NCBI RefSeq assembly: GCF_900108015.1
Contig: NZ_FNVP01000011.1
Location: 37,078 to 101,077, forward strand
DNA length: 64,000 nt
From: Flavobacterium urumqiense
Lineage (GTDB): Bacteria; Bacteroidota; Bacteroidia; Flavobacteriales; Flavobacteriaceae
Reading direction: 5' to 3'
The notes under the pieces were generated by a model that saw nothing but the letters and a program-made list of their open reading frames with translations, searched no databases and was not told the origin of the DNA. Shown here in pieces: positions 52,224 through 61,123 of the stretch. A program made the position numbers and the translations under genes. The first letter of the stretch is position 1; the number at the start of each line of letters is the position of its first letter.

Positions 52224-54578
52224 TTATTTTTCAGAGTAGCCAGAGAGAATTTGCAACTCTGTAAAAACCTCTAGACATATTTCATTAAATTTTTCAACTT
52301 CTTCTTTCCTATTCTTTCCAAAGGGGTTTATTTTAATCTCATTTTCAATTATCTCAATAGATTTAGATGCCGAAGCAATGCCCAATAAACTAATAGAAGA
52401 TTTCAATTTATGGATTTCTGCTTTTAGAATTTTTATATCATCCGTTTCGTTTGAATTTAATATTATTTCTAGCGACACAGGAAGATTGTGCATAAACAAA
52501 TCTACCATTGATTGAATAAAAGTATCGTCTCCATCAGCAAATTCATTCAAATAGGAAAAATCAACTAGTGTTAAAACATTTTCTCCCTGCTTTGCGTAAT
52601 CACTTAAAATATTCTCGTTCGTATTCATTAAATTATAATGTATTTTTTCAATTAACTCATTAAAATCAAAAGGTTTAGACAGATAATCATTCATCCCACT
52701 TTCCAAACATCGCTGTTCTTCTAGTAATGTGGCATGTGCTGTCAATGCTATTATTGGTATTTTTGATTTCGGTCCAAAGTTTGTTCGTATATATTGTGTG
52801 AGTTCAATTCCATCCATTTCAGGCATTTGAATGTCCATCAGAATAATATCGTAATTATTTTTCTCAATTTTTTCAATAGCAATTTTCCCGTTATCGGCAA
52901 TATCAATTGTTTTGTCAAATTTCTCAAATACTTTAACCGTTAAAAGCTGGTTCAGTTCATTATCTTCAACCAAAAGGATGTTAATATCTTTCAAGAAATC
53001 TGTAGATGATAGCTCTTTTTCTATTTTTACCGTTTTAACAATTCCATTTTGGGCCTTTTTAAATTGAATTAAAAATGAAAATTTGCTTCCTTTTCCAATT
53101 TCACTTTCTACCGATATTGAACCTCCTTGCAATTCAATAAGTCTTCGGGTAATGGTAAGCCCCAAACCTGTACCTCCAAATTTTCTGGTCATTTCATTTG
53201 AAGCTTGATTAAAACTCTCAAAAATAGAATCAATTTTATCATGAGGAATACCTACACCGCTATCAATTATTGCGAATTGTAAAAAAGTTGCTGTTTCCGT
53301 TTCTTTCACTTGCGAAACGATTAATTCGACATATCCTTTATCAGTAAATTTCACGGCATTCCCAATCAAATTGATCAAAATTTGTGATAATCTTGTAGGA
53401 TCTCCAATCAAAAAATCATTTATTTGACTGTCAATATCAAAAATTAATTTTATTTTTTTATCTGTAGCAATTGGTGAAAGAAGTTCTATCACTGCTTTTA
53501 TATTATTTGACAAAGAAAAATTCACTTCTTCAAATATCATTTTGTCGGCTTCTATTTTAGAGAAATCAAGTATATCATTAATAACAACCATTAAATTATT
53601 ACCGGCTCTCTTTATTGCATTTACACTTTGTCTCTGTTCTGAATCTAAATTAGTACCCTCCAGTATTTTAGCAAACCCAATAATTCCATTCATAGGTGTA
53701 CGAATTTCATGACTCATATTAGTGAGGAACTGTTCTTTTACACGAGTTGATTGTTCTGCTAAATCTTTTGCTTTTATTAATTCTCTTTCAATTTCTTTCT
53801 GATTGCTTACATCTTGAATAGTACCTAAAATTTTGACTGGTTCATTGTTTTCCCCATTCATACATTTTATATATTCATTGATATATTTAATTGTTCCATT
53901 TCTACTGATTAAGCTATGGGTAAACTGTACTTCTGAATTATTTTCTTTGACATAATTAAGATTTTTTTCAAATAGTAATACATCCTCCCTATTGATCAAA
54001 CGTGATTTTAAAAGATCGATAGTTGGAAAATTATTTTTTTCTATTTCAAAAATAGTATAGAATTGATCCGAAATAAAAACTTCTCCGTCATTTAGATTGA
54101 TTTCCCAACTCCCAATTTTAGCCAATTGCTGCGCTTCAAAAAGTCTATTCGCATTTAATTTCAAAGCTAACTCCGTCTTCTTACGAAGAATAAGACTTTC
54201 ATGGAGTTTAAGTGCATTTCTAATACTTTGAGAAATACCGTCAGGAGTTAATAAAGATTTTGGAATATAATCAGAGGCGCCTCCTAAAATAGCTTGGCTA
54301 GCAATTTTTTCATCTCCTTGAGAAGTCACAAAAATAACCGGGGTTTCAATACCCAAATCCCTCAGTTTTTTTAGAAAAGAAATTCCGTTACTGTCCGGCA
54401 TCATATAATCTAAAAATATTAAGTCATAATTAAATGATTTAATCTTTTCTATACCTTCTTGAGCTGAAAAAGCATTTTCAACGTCTGCAACAATTCCGGA
54501 ATGTGATATCGAACGAATTATTGTGACCGTATCAACTTTGTCGTCATCAATAATTAATATTTTTAAAGTAACAGCCAT
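52224..54578 (-). CDS. hybrid sensor histidine kinase with REC-PAS-HK-REC-Hpt
   Basis: A 784-residue cytoplasmic protein. Order: receiver 1 (about 5-125, phospho-Asp57), a PAS domain with PAC (about 145-265; GSWEINLND, LGTIQDVSNQKE), HisKA (NMSHEIRTPMNGIIGFAKIL, His290), HATPase_c (about 395-510; IDSGVGIP, GGTGLGL), receiver 2 (about 532-650, Asp582 in LMDIQMPEMDG) and an Hpt domain (about 690-775; His723 in EIHKLKSSISLLG). The C-terminal Hpt allows a multi-step phosphorelay. No membrane segment or output domain is seen; the partner regulator may be one of the single receivers beside it. Confidence 0.93.
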   Translation of the reverse strand: MAVTLKILIIDDDKVDTVTIIRSISHSGIVADVENAFSAQEGIEKIKSFNYDLIFLDYMMPDSNGISFLKKLRDLGIETPVIFVTSQGDEKIASQAILGGASDYIPKSLLTPDGISQSIRNALKLHESLILRKKTELALKLNANRLFEAQQLAKIGSWEINLNDGEVFISDQFYTIFEIEKNNFPTIDLLKSRLINREDVLLFEKNLNYVKENNSEVQFTHSLISRNGTIKYINEYIKCMNGENNEPVKILGTIQDVSNQKEIERELIKAKDLAEQSTRVKEQFLTNMSHEIRTPMNGIIGFAKILEGTNLDSEQRQSVNAIKRAGNNLMVVINDILDFSKIEADKMIFEEVNFSLSNNIKAVIELLSPIATDKKIKLIFDIDSQINDFLIGDPTRLSQILINLIGNAVKFTDKGYVELIVSQVKETETATFLQFAIIDSGVGIPHDKIDSIFESFNQASNEMTRKFGGTGLGLTITRRLIELQGGSISVESEIGKGSKFSFLIQFKKAQNGIVKTVKIEKELSSTDFLKDINILLVEDNELNQLLTVKVFEKFDKTIDIADNGKIAIEKIEKNNYDIILMDIQMPEMDGIELTQYIRTNFGPKSKIPIIALTAHATLLEEQRCLESGMNDYLSKPFDFNELIEKIHYNLMNTNENILSDYAKQGENVLTLVDFSYLNEFADGDDTFIQSMVDLFMHNLPVSLEIILNSNETDDIKILKAEIHKLKSSISLLGIASASKSIEIIENEIKINPFGKNRKEEVEKFNEICLEVFTELQILSGYSEK

Positions 54579-54592
54579 GTTTTTTATTTGTT

Positions 54593-55009
54593 TTACCTCG
54601 AAAATTCTATACTATTCCAATAATCATTCAAAATGGAAAAAAAAGCAACAATTTCTCCTTTTTCAGATGGTTTATGCATGTACCCTGCAATATTCAAATT
54701 TAAAGCATCACATTTTTTTTCTACATCATCTATGTTGCTAACCACAAATATTAAAATTGATTTTAGTTCAAAATCAAATCTGATTTTATTTATTAAATCA
54801 ATTCCGTTGATGCCTTCAGCATTAATATCAATCAACATAATTTTTGGAAGTGGCAATAATTTATTTTTACCGTGAAGCATTGACCATGCTTTGCTGTCAT
54901 TTTCGGCAAAACATAAAGTTGATTTAATACCAATTTGAGAAAAAGCATTTACTGTATTTTCAATGAAAATTTTACAGTTATCTACAATTAAAATGTTTGC
55001 GGCTACCAT
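54593..55009 (-). CDS. receiver-domain protein with altered acidic pocket
   Basis: A 138-residue receiver protein. It has ILIVDNCKIF where active receivers have two acidic residues (the second is Asn11 here), Asp61 in MLIDINAEGINGID, Ser in FVVSN and Lys in YMHKPSEKGE. One Mg ligand is replaced, so phosphorylation may be weak or absent. It is in the kinase operon, 14 bases before the hybrid kinase gene. Confidence 0.85.
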   Translation of the reverse strand: MVAANILIVDNCKIFIENTVNAFSQIGIKSTLCFAENDSKAWSMLHGKNKLLPLPKIMLIDINAEGINGIDLINKIRFDFELKSILIFVVSNIDDVEKKCDALNLNIAGYMHKPSEKGEIVAFFSILNDYWNSIEFSR

Positions 55010-55029
55010 AGATCATATTGATTTAAAAA

Positions 55030-55440
55030 TTACATCTCACATAAAGACCAAAAATTCTTTAGTGTAGCAACTGAATTAATAAATTTTTCAAAAGACAATG
55101 GCTTTAAAATATAGCCCGCAACATTCAGATTATAAGCATTAATCTTGTCACTATCTTCATTAGAAGTGGTCATTACGAAAACGGATATATTTTTAAGATT
55201 TTCGTCTTCTCTAATGATTTTAAGGAATTCAATTCCATTCATCTTTGGCATATTAATATCCAAAATAATGATTCTGGGTAATGGAATAATCGAACTACGT
55301 AACATATCTAATGCTTCCACGCCATTACCAGCAACAAAAAGTTCATTTTTGATATTATTTTTTGTAAATGCTCTCTTTACATTCATTACATCAACCTCAT
55401 CATCTTCGACCAATAAAATATTCACCAATTTTTGTATCAT
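55030..55440 (-). CDS. response regulator (Rcp1-like single receiver)
   Basis: A 136-residue receiver with the Rcp1-type layout: ILLVEDDEVDVMNVKRAF, an early shared LPRIIILDINMPKMNGIEFL (phospho-Asp61), VFVMTTSNEDSDK and GYILKPLSFEKF. Rcp1-like proteins receive phosphate from phytochrome-type kinases. It lies four bases after the small kinase gene and probably pairs with one of the two kinases upstream. Confidence 0.9.
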   Translation of the reverse strand: MIQKLVNILLVEDDEVDVMNVKRAFTKNNIKNELFVAGNGVEALDMLRSSIIPLPRIIILDINMPKMNGIEFLKIIREDENLKNISVFVMTTSNEDSDKINAYNLNVAGYILKPLSFEKFINSVATLKNFWSLCEM

Positions 55441-55444
55441 AATT

Positions 55445-56173
55445 TTAATTTTTTACGCTTATTATTTTTGGCCAATTAATTTGAAAAATTGAACCATTAT
55501 TTACTGACGGTGTATATTGAATCGCTCCACCCACCATTGCTACTATTTTGCTGCTAATTGTTAACCCTGCGCCTGTCGAATCTAAAACGTCTTTTGAATT
55601 CACGGTGTAAAAAATAGAAAAAATTTTCTGTCTTACCTCTTCTGCAATTCCAGGACCGTCGTCACTTATTTTTATTTGATACTCTGTTTCATTTTCACTA
55701 ATATCTATAAACACATTTTTAATTTGTTTATCATGAAATCGAACTGCATTGTCTAGTAAATTAAAAATAACTTTGTTCAATTTTTTTCCTAAGGTAATAC
55801 AGTTTTCATTGTACAAATTATAATTTTCATGAAACTTAACATTTGTTTTATTATCCAAAGTTGCCATGCATTCCTTCACAAGTTTTGGAATATTCACCTC
55901 ATACTCTTCCATTTCAGTTCTATTAATTCTAGAGAGCTCCAACAATGCGTTCAACATGTTTTCGAGACGTGCGACTCTATTTTTTAATAAACTGAAATTG
56001 TTTAAAATATCTATGTTTATATCGGGGCCTAAATCATCTTCAATCCATGTTGCAATATTAGCAATTGCTCTCATGGGTGTTTTTATATCATGAGAAACAA
56101 TATAAACAAAATCTTCATATTCTTTTTTAAGAGCTGAGAGCTCTTCCTGACATTTTTGTGCTGACTCTGTCAT
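55445..56173 (-). CDS. small sensor-less histidine kinase
   Basis: A 242-residue kinase with almost no sensor: HisKA begins at about residue 15 (FVYIVSHDIKTPMRAIANIA, His28) and HATPase_c occupies about 130-240 (IKISDDGPGIAEE, STGAGLTISSKIV). There is no membrane segment. Its start codon abuts the stop of the 1169-residue kinase, so the two are translated together and could form a mixed dimer or a fission product of one protein. The HisKA block is close to that of its neighbour. Confidence 0.9.
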   Translation of the reverse strand: MTESAQKCQEELSALKKEYEDFVYIVSHDIKTPMRAIANIATWIEDDLGPDINIDILNNFSLLKNRVARLENMLNALLELSRINRTEMEEYEVNIPKLVKECMATLDNKTNVKFHENYNLYNENCITLGKKLNKVIFNLLDNAVRFHDKQIKNVFIDISENETEYQIKISDDGPGIAEEVRQKIFSIFYTVNSKDVLDSTGAGLTISSKIVAMVGGAIQYTPSVNNGSIFQINWPKIISVKN

Positions 56174-59100
56174 TTAGCTTTCTTTAGGAATTGTAAAAAT
56201 AAAACTCGCTCCTTTATTTTCTTCAGATTCTATACGAATGGTACCTCCGGCTTCGTCAATTATCTTTTGAACGATTGACAATCCGATACCAGTACTTTCT
56301 TTTTTGTCTCGCGCTTCAATGGTTTGAAAAACTTTAAATACTTTTTTATGATATTCTTCCTTAATCCCAGGACCATTATCTTTTATTGTAAACTGATGAA
56401 AATCAGGCAAAGATTCATAGAGACATTCTATTTTCCCAATTGGTTTATCATTATATTTTACAGCATTACTGATAAGATTGCTAAATATCTGTTGAAACAA
56501 TATTCTTGCAATTTTAATTTCAGGAATGTTGTCGGCAATGTAAATTTCAAATCCTTCCGTTGAAACAATTGAATCAACAATCTGATATAACATTTTTTTT
56601 AAGTCAGTTGTTTGTTTTTCTATTTTTGTTCGTCCGATACGTGAATAGTCTAATACTGCATTAATTAAATTCTCCATGCGCAAAATTCGGCCACGTAATA
56701 ATCCGAAATTAGTATTTACTTCCGGAGGCATTTCAGGCATGTCTTCAACAATCCATTCTGAAAGATTGTTTATGGCACGCAATGGTGCCTTAAGGTCATG
56801 CGAAACAATATAAGCGAACTGATCTAATTCTTTATTCGTTTTTTCAAGATCTACTAGCGCGCTATCTAATTTTTGCTTGGCTAATTTTTGTTCCGTTATA
56901 TCAGAACTTATAGCAATATACTGATAGGGTTTTCCTTTGTTATCCAAAAATGGGACAATTGTGGAATTCACCCAATAATAAGAGCCGTCTTTTGCCCTAT
57001 GTTTAATATCTCCCTTCCAAACTTTTCCATTGGCAATGGTTTTCCAGATATTTTTTATGAATTTATTTAAATGGTATTCAGGGTTGTTTACATAATGATA
57101 TTGCCCAAGAAGTTCTTCTTTCGAATATTTGGAAATGGAACAAAACTTATCGTTTACAAAAGTGATTACTCCTTTTTGATCTGTAATTGTTACAATTGTA
57201 GATTCATCTAATGCGGATCTGATATCATTTATTTCTTTTGCTTTTTCAACAATTTTTTGCTCTGCAAGTGTTTTTTCAGTAATATCCATGATAGAACCTT
57301 GCAAACCAACAACTTCCCCTTTTTCATTTCTAAATGGTTGGCCAATTTCTGATATATATTTTATTCTATTATCAGGAAATAAAATTCTATAATTTGTTTT
57401 ATAATCTTCCCCTGTTTTTATACTATTTTCATCTAATTCATCCAGCATCGTTACATCATCATAATGTATTCTGCTGCGGTAGGATTTATACAATTGATCC
57501 TCAGGCACACCCTCCAATTCAAAGATGCTGTAATGTCCTTTAGACAACATAAGATCTTTTGTGATTAAATTAAATTTCCAACTCCCGATTTTAGCGATTC
57601 TTTGTGATTCATCTAATAAGGTATTACTGTTTACTATCTTTTGTTCTGCAAGTGTTTTTTCGGTAATATCTTGAATAGAACCTTTCAATCCAATTATTTT
57701 TCCTTTTTCATTTTTAAAAGGGCTTCCTATTTCTGATATATATTTTATCCTGCCATCCGGAAGTAAAATCCTATAATTAGTGGTAAAATCTTCATCACTA
57801 TTTAAATTATCTAAAACCTGTAAATCAGCGGGAAATATTCTTGTCCTATAGGCATCAAATAGTTTATCAGAACTTAACTCTTCCATTTCAAAAATACTAT
57901 AATGCCCTTTCGACCATACTAAATCATTGGTAACTAAATCAAATTTCCAACTCCCAATTTTAGCAATACTTTGAGATTCATCTAATAATCTATTGCTATC
58001 TATTAAATTTTGCTCGGCGAGTTTTTTCTCAGTTACGTCCTGAGTACTTCCCTGAGCACCAACTACTTCTCCAAATTCATTTTTAATAACCTTACCCAAT
58101 GTTAAAACATATTTTAATCTGTTGTCAGGAAAATCGATACTGTTCATAAACTCAAAATCTTGCCCCGTCGTTATGCTTTTTTCAATAGCAATATCCATCT
58201 GAACTACTATTTCTGGACGAAGTATTTTCCTGTAGGCATCAAATAACTTGTTCGCAGGTAGTTCTTCAAATTCAAAGATTTTATAATTTCCTTTTGACCA
58301 AACTAAATCCTTCGTGACTAAATCAAATTTCCAACTCCCAGTTTTGGCAATACTTTGCGATTCGTCTAATAACTTATTGCTATTTATTAAATTTGATTCT
58401 GCCTCTTTTTCTTTAGTAATATCCTTAGATATACCTAAATAACCTGTTAGTTCTCCCTGAATATTCTTTATCGCCGTAACTGATAAAACTATTGGAAATG
58501 TACCGCCATCTTTTCTGACATAGGTCCATTCATTGGAATCGGCTATCCCGAATTTTTTTGCCTTTATAACAAATACATCGAATCCAGGTTCAATTTTCTC
58601 ACCAAGTTCAATAGTCAGGTCTTCAGCTCGCTTGACCACTTCCTCGATAACGTGAATAAAAGCGGGAGTTTTTTTGCCTACAACTTCATCTGCTGTATAT
58701 CCAAGTAATATTTCAGCTCCTCTATTAAATTGTTTTATTGTTCCGTCAAGCTCAGTCGCAATTATTGAAAACTCTGCAGAGTTAAGGATGGCAGACAATT
58801 CGTTCGTAGTTTTAACAAGCGTCTCTTTCTGATTATTTTCAAAAGTCATTTCCCTGGCAATACAATATAAATTTCCAGAAACTGGGTCAGGGGATGCATT
58901 CCAGCTTAACACTATATATTCTCCATTTTTACAGCGGTACCGATTTTCAAAACTGATTGTTTTGTGTCCTTCTGCTAATTTAGCAAATTCTTTATAGGTT
59001 TTATCTAAATCATCCGGATGAACAAAATTAACAAAAGGTGTACCTTCTAATTCTTCTTTTGAATATCCTAGTGCAGCTGTAAAAGCAGGATTCACTTTGT

Positions 59101-59683
59101 AAAACAGTCCATTTACATTTGCAATGCAAACCAAATCTTTTGACAAATCAGTAAAATTTTGAAACTCTTTTTGAGTAGTATTTAAATCCGCATTCTTTTT
59201 ACGCAATTGCAGTAATAAAACAACTTGGTTTGCCAACAGTTTTAATGCATTTTTTTGTTGTTCAGTCAATACCCTTGGAATGGTATCAATAACGCAAAGG
59301 GATCCTAAGTTAAACCCTTCGGAGTTCTGCAAAGGGGCTCCAGCATAAAATCGAATGTCAGGGTTCCCGGTAACCAGCGGATTATCCGCAAATAATTTAT
59401 TCTCTAATGCATTGTTAACTTCATATACGTCATCTCCCATAATGGAATATTGGCAAAAAGAAATCTCTCTGGGTGTTTCAGATACTCCTAAACCAACACT
59501 TGATTTAAACCATTGCCGATCTTTATCCAACAAAGTAACTAAAGCTATTGGAGTTCCGCAAATATATGAGGCCAGCTGTGTTATTGCGTCATACTCTTTT
59601 TCAGGCAAAGTATCCATGATTGAATAGCTTTCAAGAGCTGTAAGTCGGTCAGATTCATTCAACGGTAATAGTGGTATTTTCAT
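56174..59683 (-). CDS. GAF/multi-PAS sensor histidine kinase, 1169 residues
   Basis: A cytoplasmic kinase with a long sensor chain. Order: GAF (about 15-160; AGAPLQNSEGFNLGSLCVID), PAS (about 175-280), PAS (about 295-430), three tandem PAS_3-type units (434-561, 562-684, 685-812; each beginning with LLDESQ.IAK.GSWKF), another PAS (about 820-930; YYWVNSTIVPFLDNKGKPYQ), HisKA (FAYIVSHDLKAPLRAINNLS, His962) and HATPase_c (KDNGPGIKEE, STGIGLSIVQKI). No phytochrome chromophore motif was seen in the GAF. Abuts the next kinase gene. Ligands of the GAF and PAS units are unknown. Confidence 0.93.
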   Translation of the reverse strand: MKIPLLPLNESDRLTALESYSIMDTLPEKEYDAITQLASYICGTPIALVTLLDKDRQWFKSSVGLGVSETPREISFCQYSIMGDDVYEVNNALENKLFADNPLVTGNPDIRFYAGAPLQNSEGFNLGSLCVIDTIPRVLTEQQKNALKLLANQVVLLLQLRKKNADLNTTQKEFQNFTDLSKDLVCIANVNGLFYKVNPAFTAALGYSKEELEGTPFVNFVHPDDLDKTYKEFAKLAEGHKTISFENRYRCKNGEYIVLSWNASPDPVSGNLYCIAREMTFENNQKETLVKTTNELSAILNSAEFSIIATELDGTIKQFNRGAEILLGYTADEVVGKKTPAFIHVIEEVVKRAEDLTIELGEKIEPGFDVFVIKAKKFGIADSNEWTYVRKDGGTFPIVLSVTAIKNIQGELTGYLGISKDITKEKEAESNLINSNKLLDESQSIAKTGSWKFDLVTKDLVWSKGNYKIFEFEELPANKLFDAYRKILRPEIVVQMDIAIEKSITTGQDFEFMNSIDFPDNRLKYVLTLGKVIKNEFGEVVGAQGSTQDVTEKKLAEQNLIDSNRLLDESQSIAKIGSWKFDLVTNDLVWSKGHYSIFEMEELSSDKLFDAYRTRIFPADLQVLDNLNSDEDFTTNYRILLPDGRIKYISEIGSPFKNEKGKIIGLKGSIQDITEKTLAEQKIVNSNTLLDESQRIAKIGSWKFNLITKDLMLSKGHYSIFELEGVPEDQLYKSYRSRIHYDDVTMLDELDENSIKTGEDYKTNYRILFPDNRIKYISEIGQPFRNEKGEVVGLQGSIMDITEKTLAEQKIVEKAKEINDIRSALDESTIVTITDQKGVITFVNDKFCSISKYSKEELLGQYHYVNNPEYHLNKFIKNIWKTIANGKVWKGDIKHRAKDGSYYWVNSTIVPFLDNKGKPYQYIAISSDITEQKLAKQKLDSALVDLEKTNKELDQFAYIVSHDLKAPLRAINNLSEWIVEDMPEMPPEVNTNFGLLRGRILRMENLINAVLDYSRIGRTKIEKQTTDLKKMLYQIVDSIVSTEGFEIYIADNIPEIKIARILFQQIFSNLISNAVKYNDKPIGKIECLYESLPDFHQFTIKDNGPGIKEEYHKKVFKVFQTIEARDKKESTGIGLSIVQKIIDEAGGTIRIESEENKGASFIFTIPKES
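57248..58384 (-). repeat. three tandem PAS-encoding units
   Basis: The units 58001-58384, 57632-58000 and 57248-57631 (about 370-384 bases each) are recognisably similar at both protein and DNA level. All carry the block LLDESQ...GSWKF...SKG.Y.IFE and end with a similar TEK.LAEQK linker. Units 2 and 3 are closer to one another than to unit 1. Confidence 0.85.
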
Positions 59684-60067
59684 TTTATTGGGGCTTACTC
59701 TTTTTTAGTTGTAGCAATAATTGATTCCTATGATAATCTAACAACTCTTTTCTACTTATTTTCAAAGCAGTAGCAATTAAGAATCACACACATCGACAAA
59801 AATAAAATTAATTTTGAACTATAAGTATTTTTTTCATACTAAAAGATCCCTAAGAATTGTCTTTATTTTAGAAATTTCTAATTAAAACGTTTTTTTATTA
59901 GAAAATATTAGAATTTTTTTTACTAAAGTAAAATTAAAAAAACTATTATTCTTACTTCTTAAAAATATAATAAATACACAAAATACCTAAATTCAACTCG
60001 TTGAATGTAATTAATTGATTTGATTTTTGATATTATTTAGTGGTCTATTAAAAATAAATTTATTGAT
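59684..60067. other. upstream region of the kinase operon
   Basis: AT-rich DNA between the operon start and the IS982 relic. A -7 box TATTTTTG on the minus strand is at 59797-59804, giving a leader of about 110 bases. No gene or repeat was recognised. Confidence 0.4.
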
Positions 60068-60870
60068 CTATTCTACCAATTTCAATGCTGTTATTTTTGC
60101 TAAAATTCTTGTTTCAAAACCTTCAAGATTTTTAGCATAATTGTTTCTAATTATGAATTGATCACATAATTTCGAAAACAATGTTTCGATTGTTTTCCTT
60201 GATTTTCTGAAAATATTAGATCGTGATTTATAGTCATTTTGATTTTTTTTCGAGGTTTCTAATTTAACATTTGAAATAAATCTAACTGAATGCTTTAAGA
60301 TAAGTAAACTTTGTCCCCAAGCAAAACACAATCTGACATCTGTTGTTTTATATTTTTTTAAAAACGACCTCATGAACCTCTGCATTTGTACTATCTAAGG
60401 ACTGAAAAATTGCATTTACTGAACAAATTCCTTGCAGATTATACCCATAAAACCACTTGTTTTGAGAAGCAGTAAACCCTATTGAAAATGCCGTTTCAAA
60501 CTCATTTTTACAGATTTTAATTCTACTATGCCGAGCAAATTTGCATATCGCCAATGGCATAGTATCGACAATATAATAATCTTCAAATTCTAAAAACCTT
60601 GAGGCAATTTTGTACTTACTTCTTACACGAATAAAACAATTTTCTTCTCCTTTCAATAAACTGACTTCGCTCCCTAAAATTAGGAACTTGTTGCTTATAA
60701 ATCTCTTTAAATAGAGAATCCGCACTGTCAATAGACATAAATTCAATTGTTAAACTTAATGCAACTACTTGTAAATCATACATTTTTTATTTTCTAAATA
60801 ACTCTGATTTATTTTCTAACTCACAACTTAAAAAACTAATAATTTCTAAAACTCTAAAATAATTTTTTAC
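60068..60870 (-). pseudogene. decayed IS982 family transposase
   Basis: Read on the minus strand the protein is split among frames: RVLEIISFLSCELENKSELF (stop, then MYDLQVVALSLTIEFMSIDS and RRRKLFYSCKK) at about 60640-60870, then DYYIVDTMPLAICKFARHSR and NEFETAFSIGFTASQNKWFY (60348-60650), then RKSRKTIETLFSKLCDQFII and RNNYAKNLEGFETRILAKIT ending at 60068. This is the IS982 pattern (IVDSMPL...CK.ARHSR.KIC and TLFS.LCDQF). At least two frameshifts and two stops; it is dead. Terminal inverted repeats were not identified. Confidence 0.85.
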
Positions 60871-61053
60871 TGTATTCGAAGTGTAAATTGGTTATTTTGC
60901 GAGTTCAAAATACTAAATTTCAATGTCTTGATCAAGATCTAATCCATTTATTTTTTTTCAAATAATTACACCCAACGGATTATTATATATAATTCAGAAC
61001 GAATTTAAATCTATAATTTTCAATAAAATTAATAGATTATCAAAGGATTTATT

Positions 61054-61084
61054 TTGTAAATTAGTACTGCTTTCACTATCTTTC
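61054..61084 (+). promoter_or_regulatory. promoter of the DUF349 gene
   Basis: TTG (61054-61056), a 20-base spacer, then TATCTTTC (61077-61084), close to TAnnTTTG. The ATG at 61124 follows after 39 bases. Confidence 0.45.
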
Positions 61085-61123
61085 GCACTCGGAAAAAAAT
61101 AAAAACCTTAAACATTGAAAAAA

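Noticed and set aside
59355..59627. Plus-strand frame of 90 codons inside the large kinase gene
   Set aside because: It is antisense to the GAF domain and has no support of its own.
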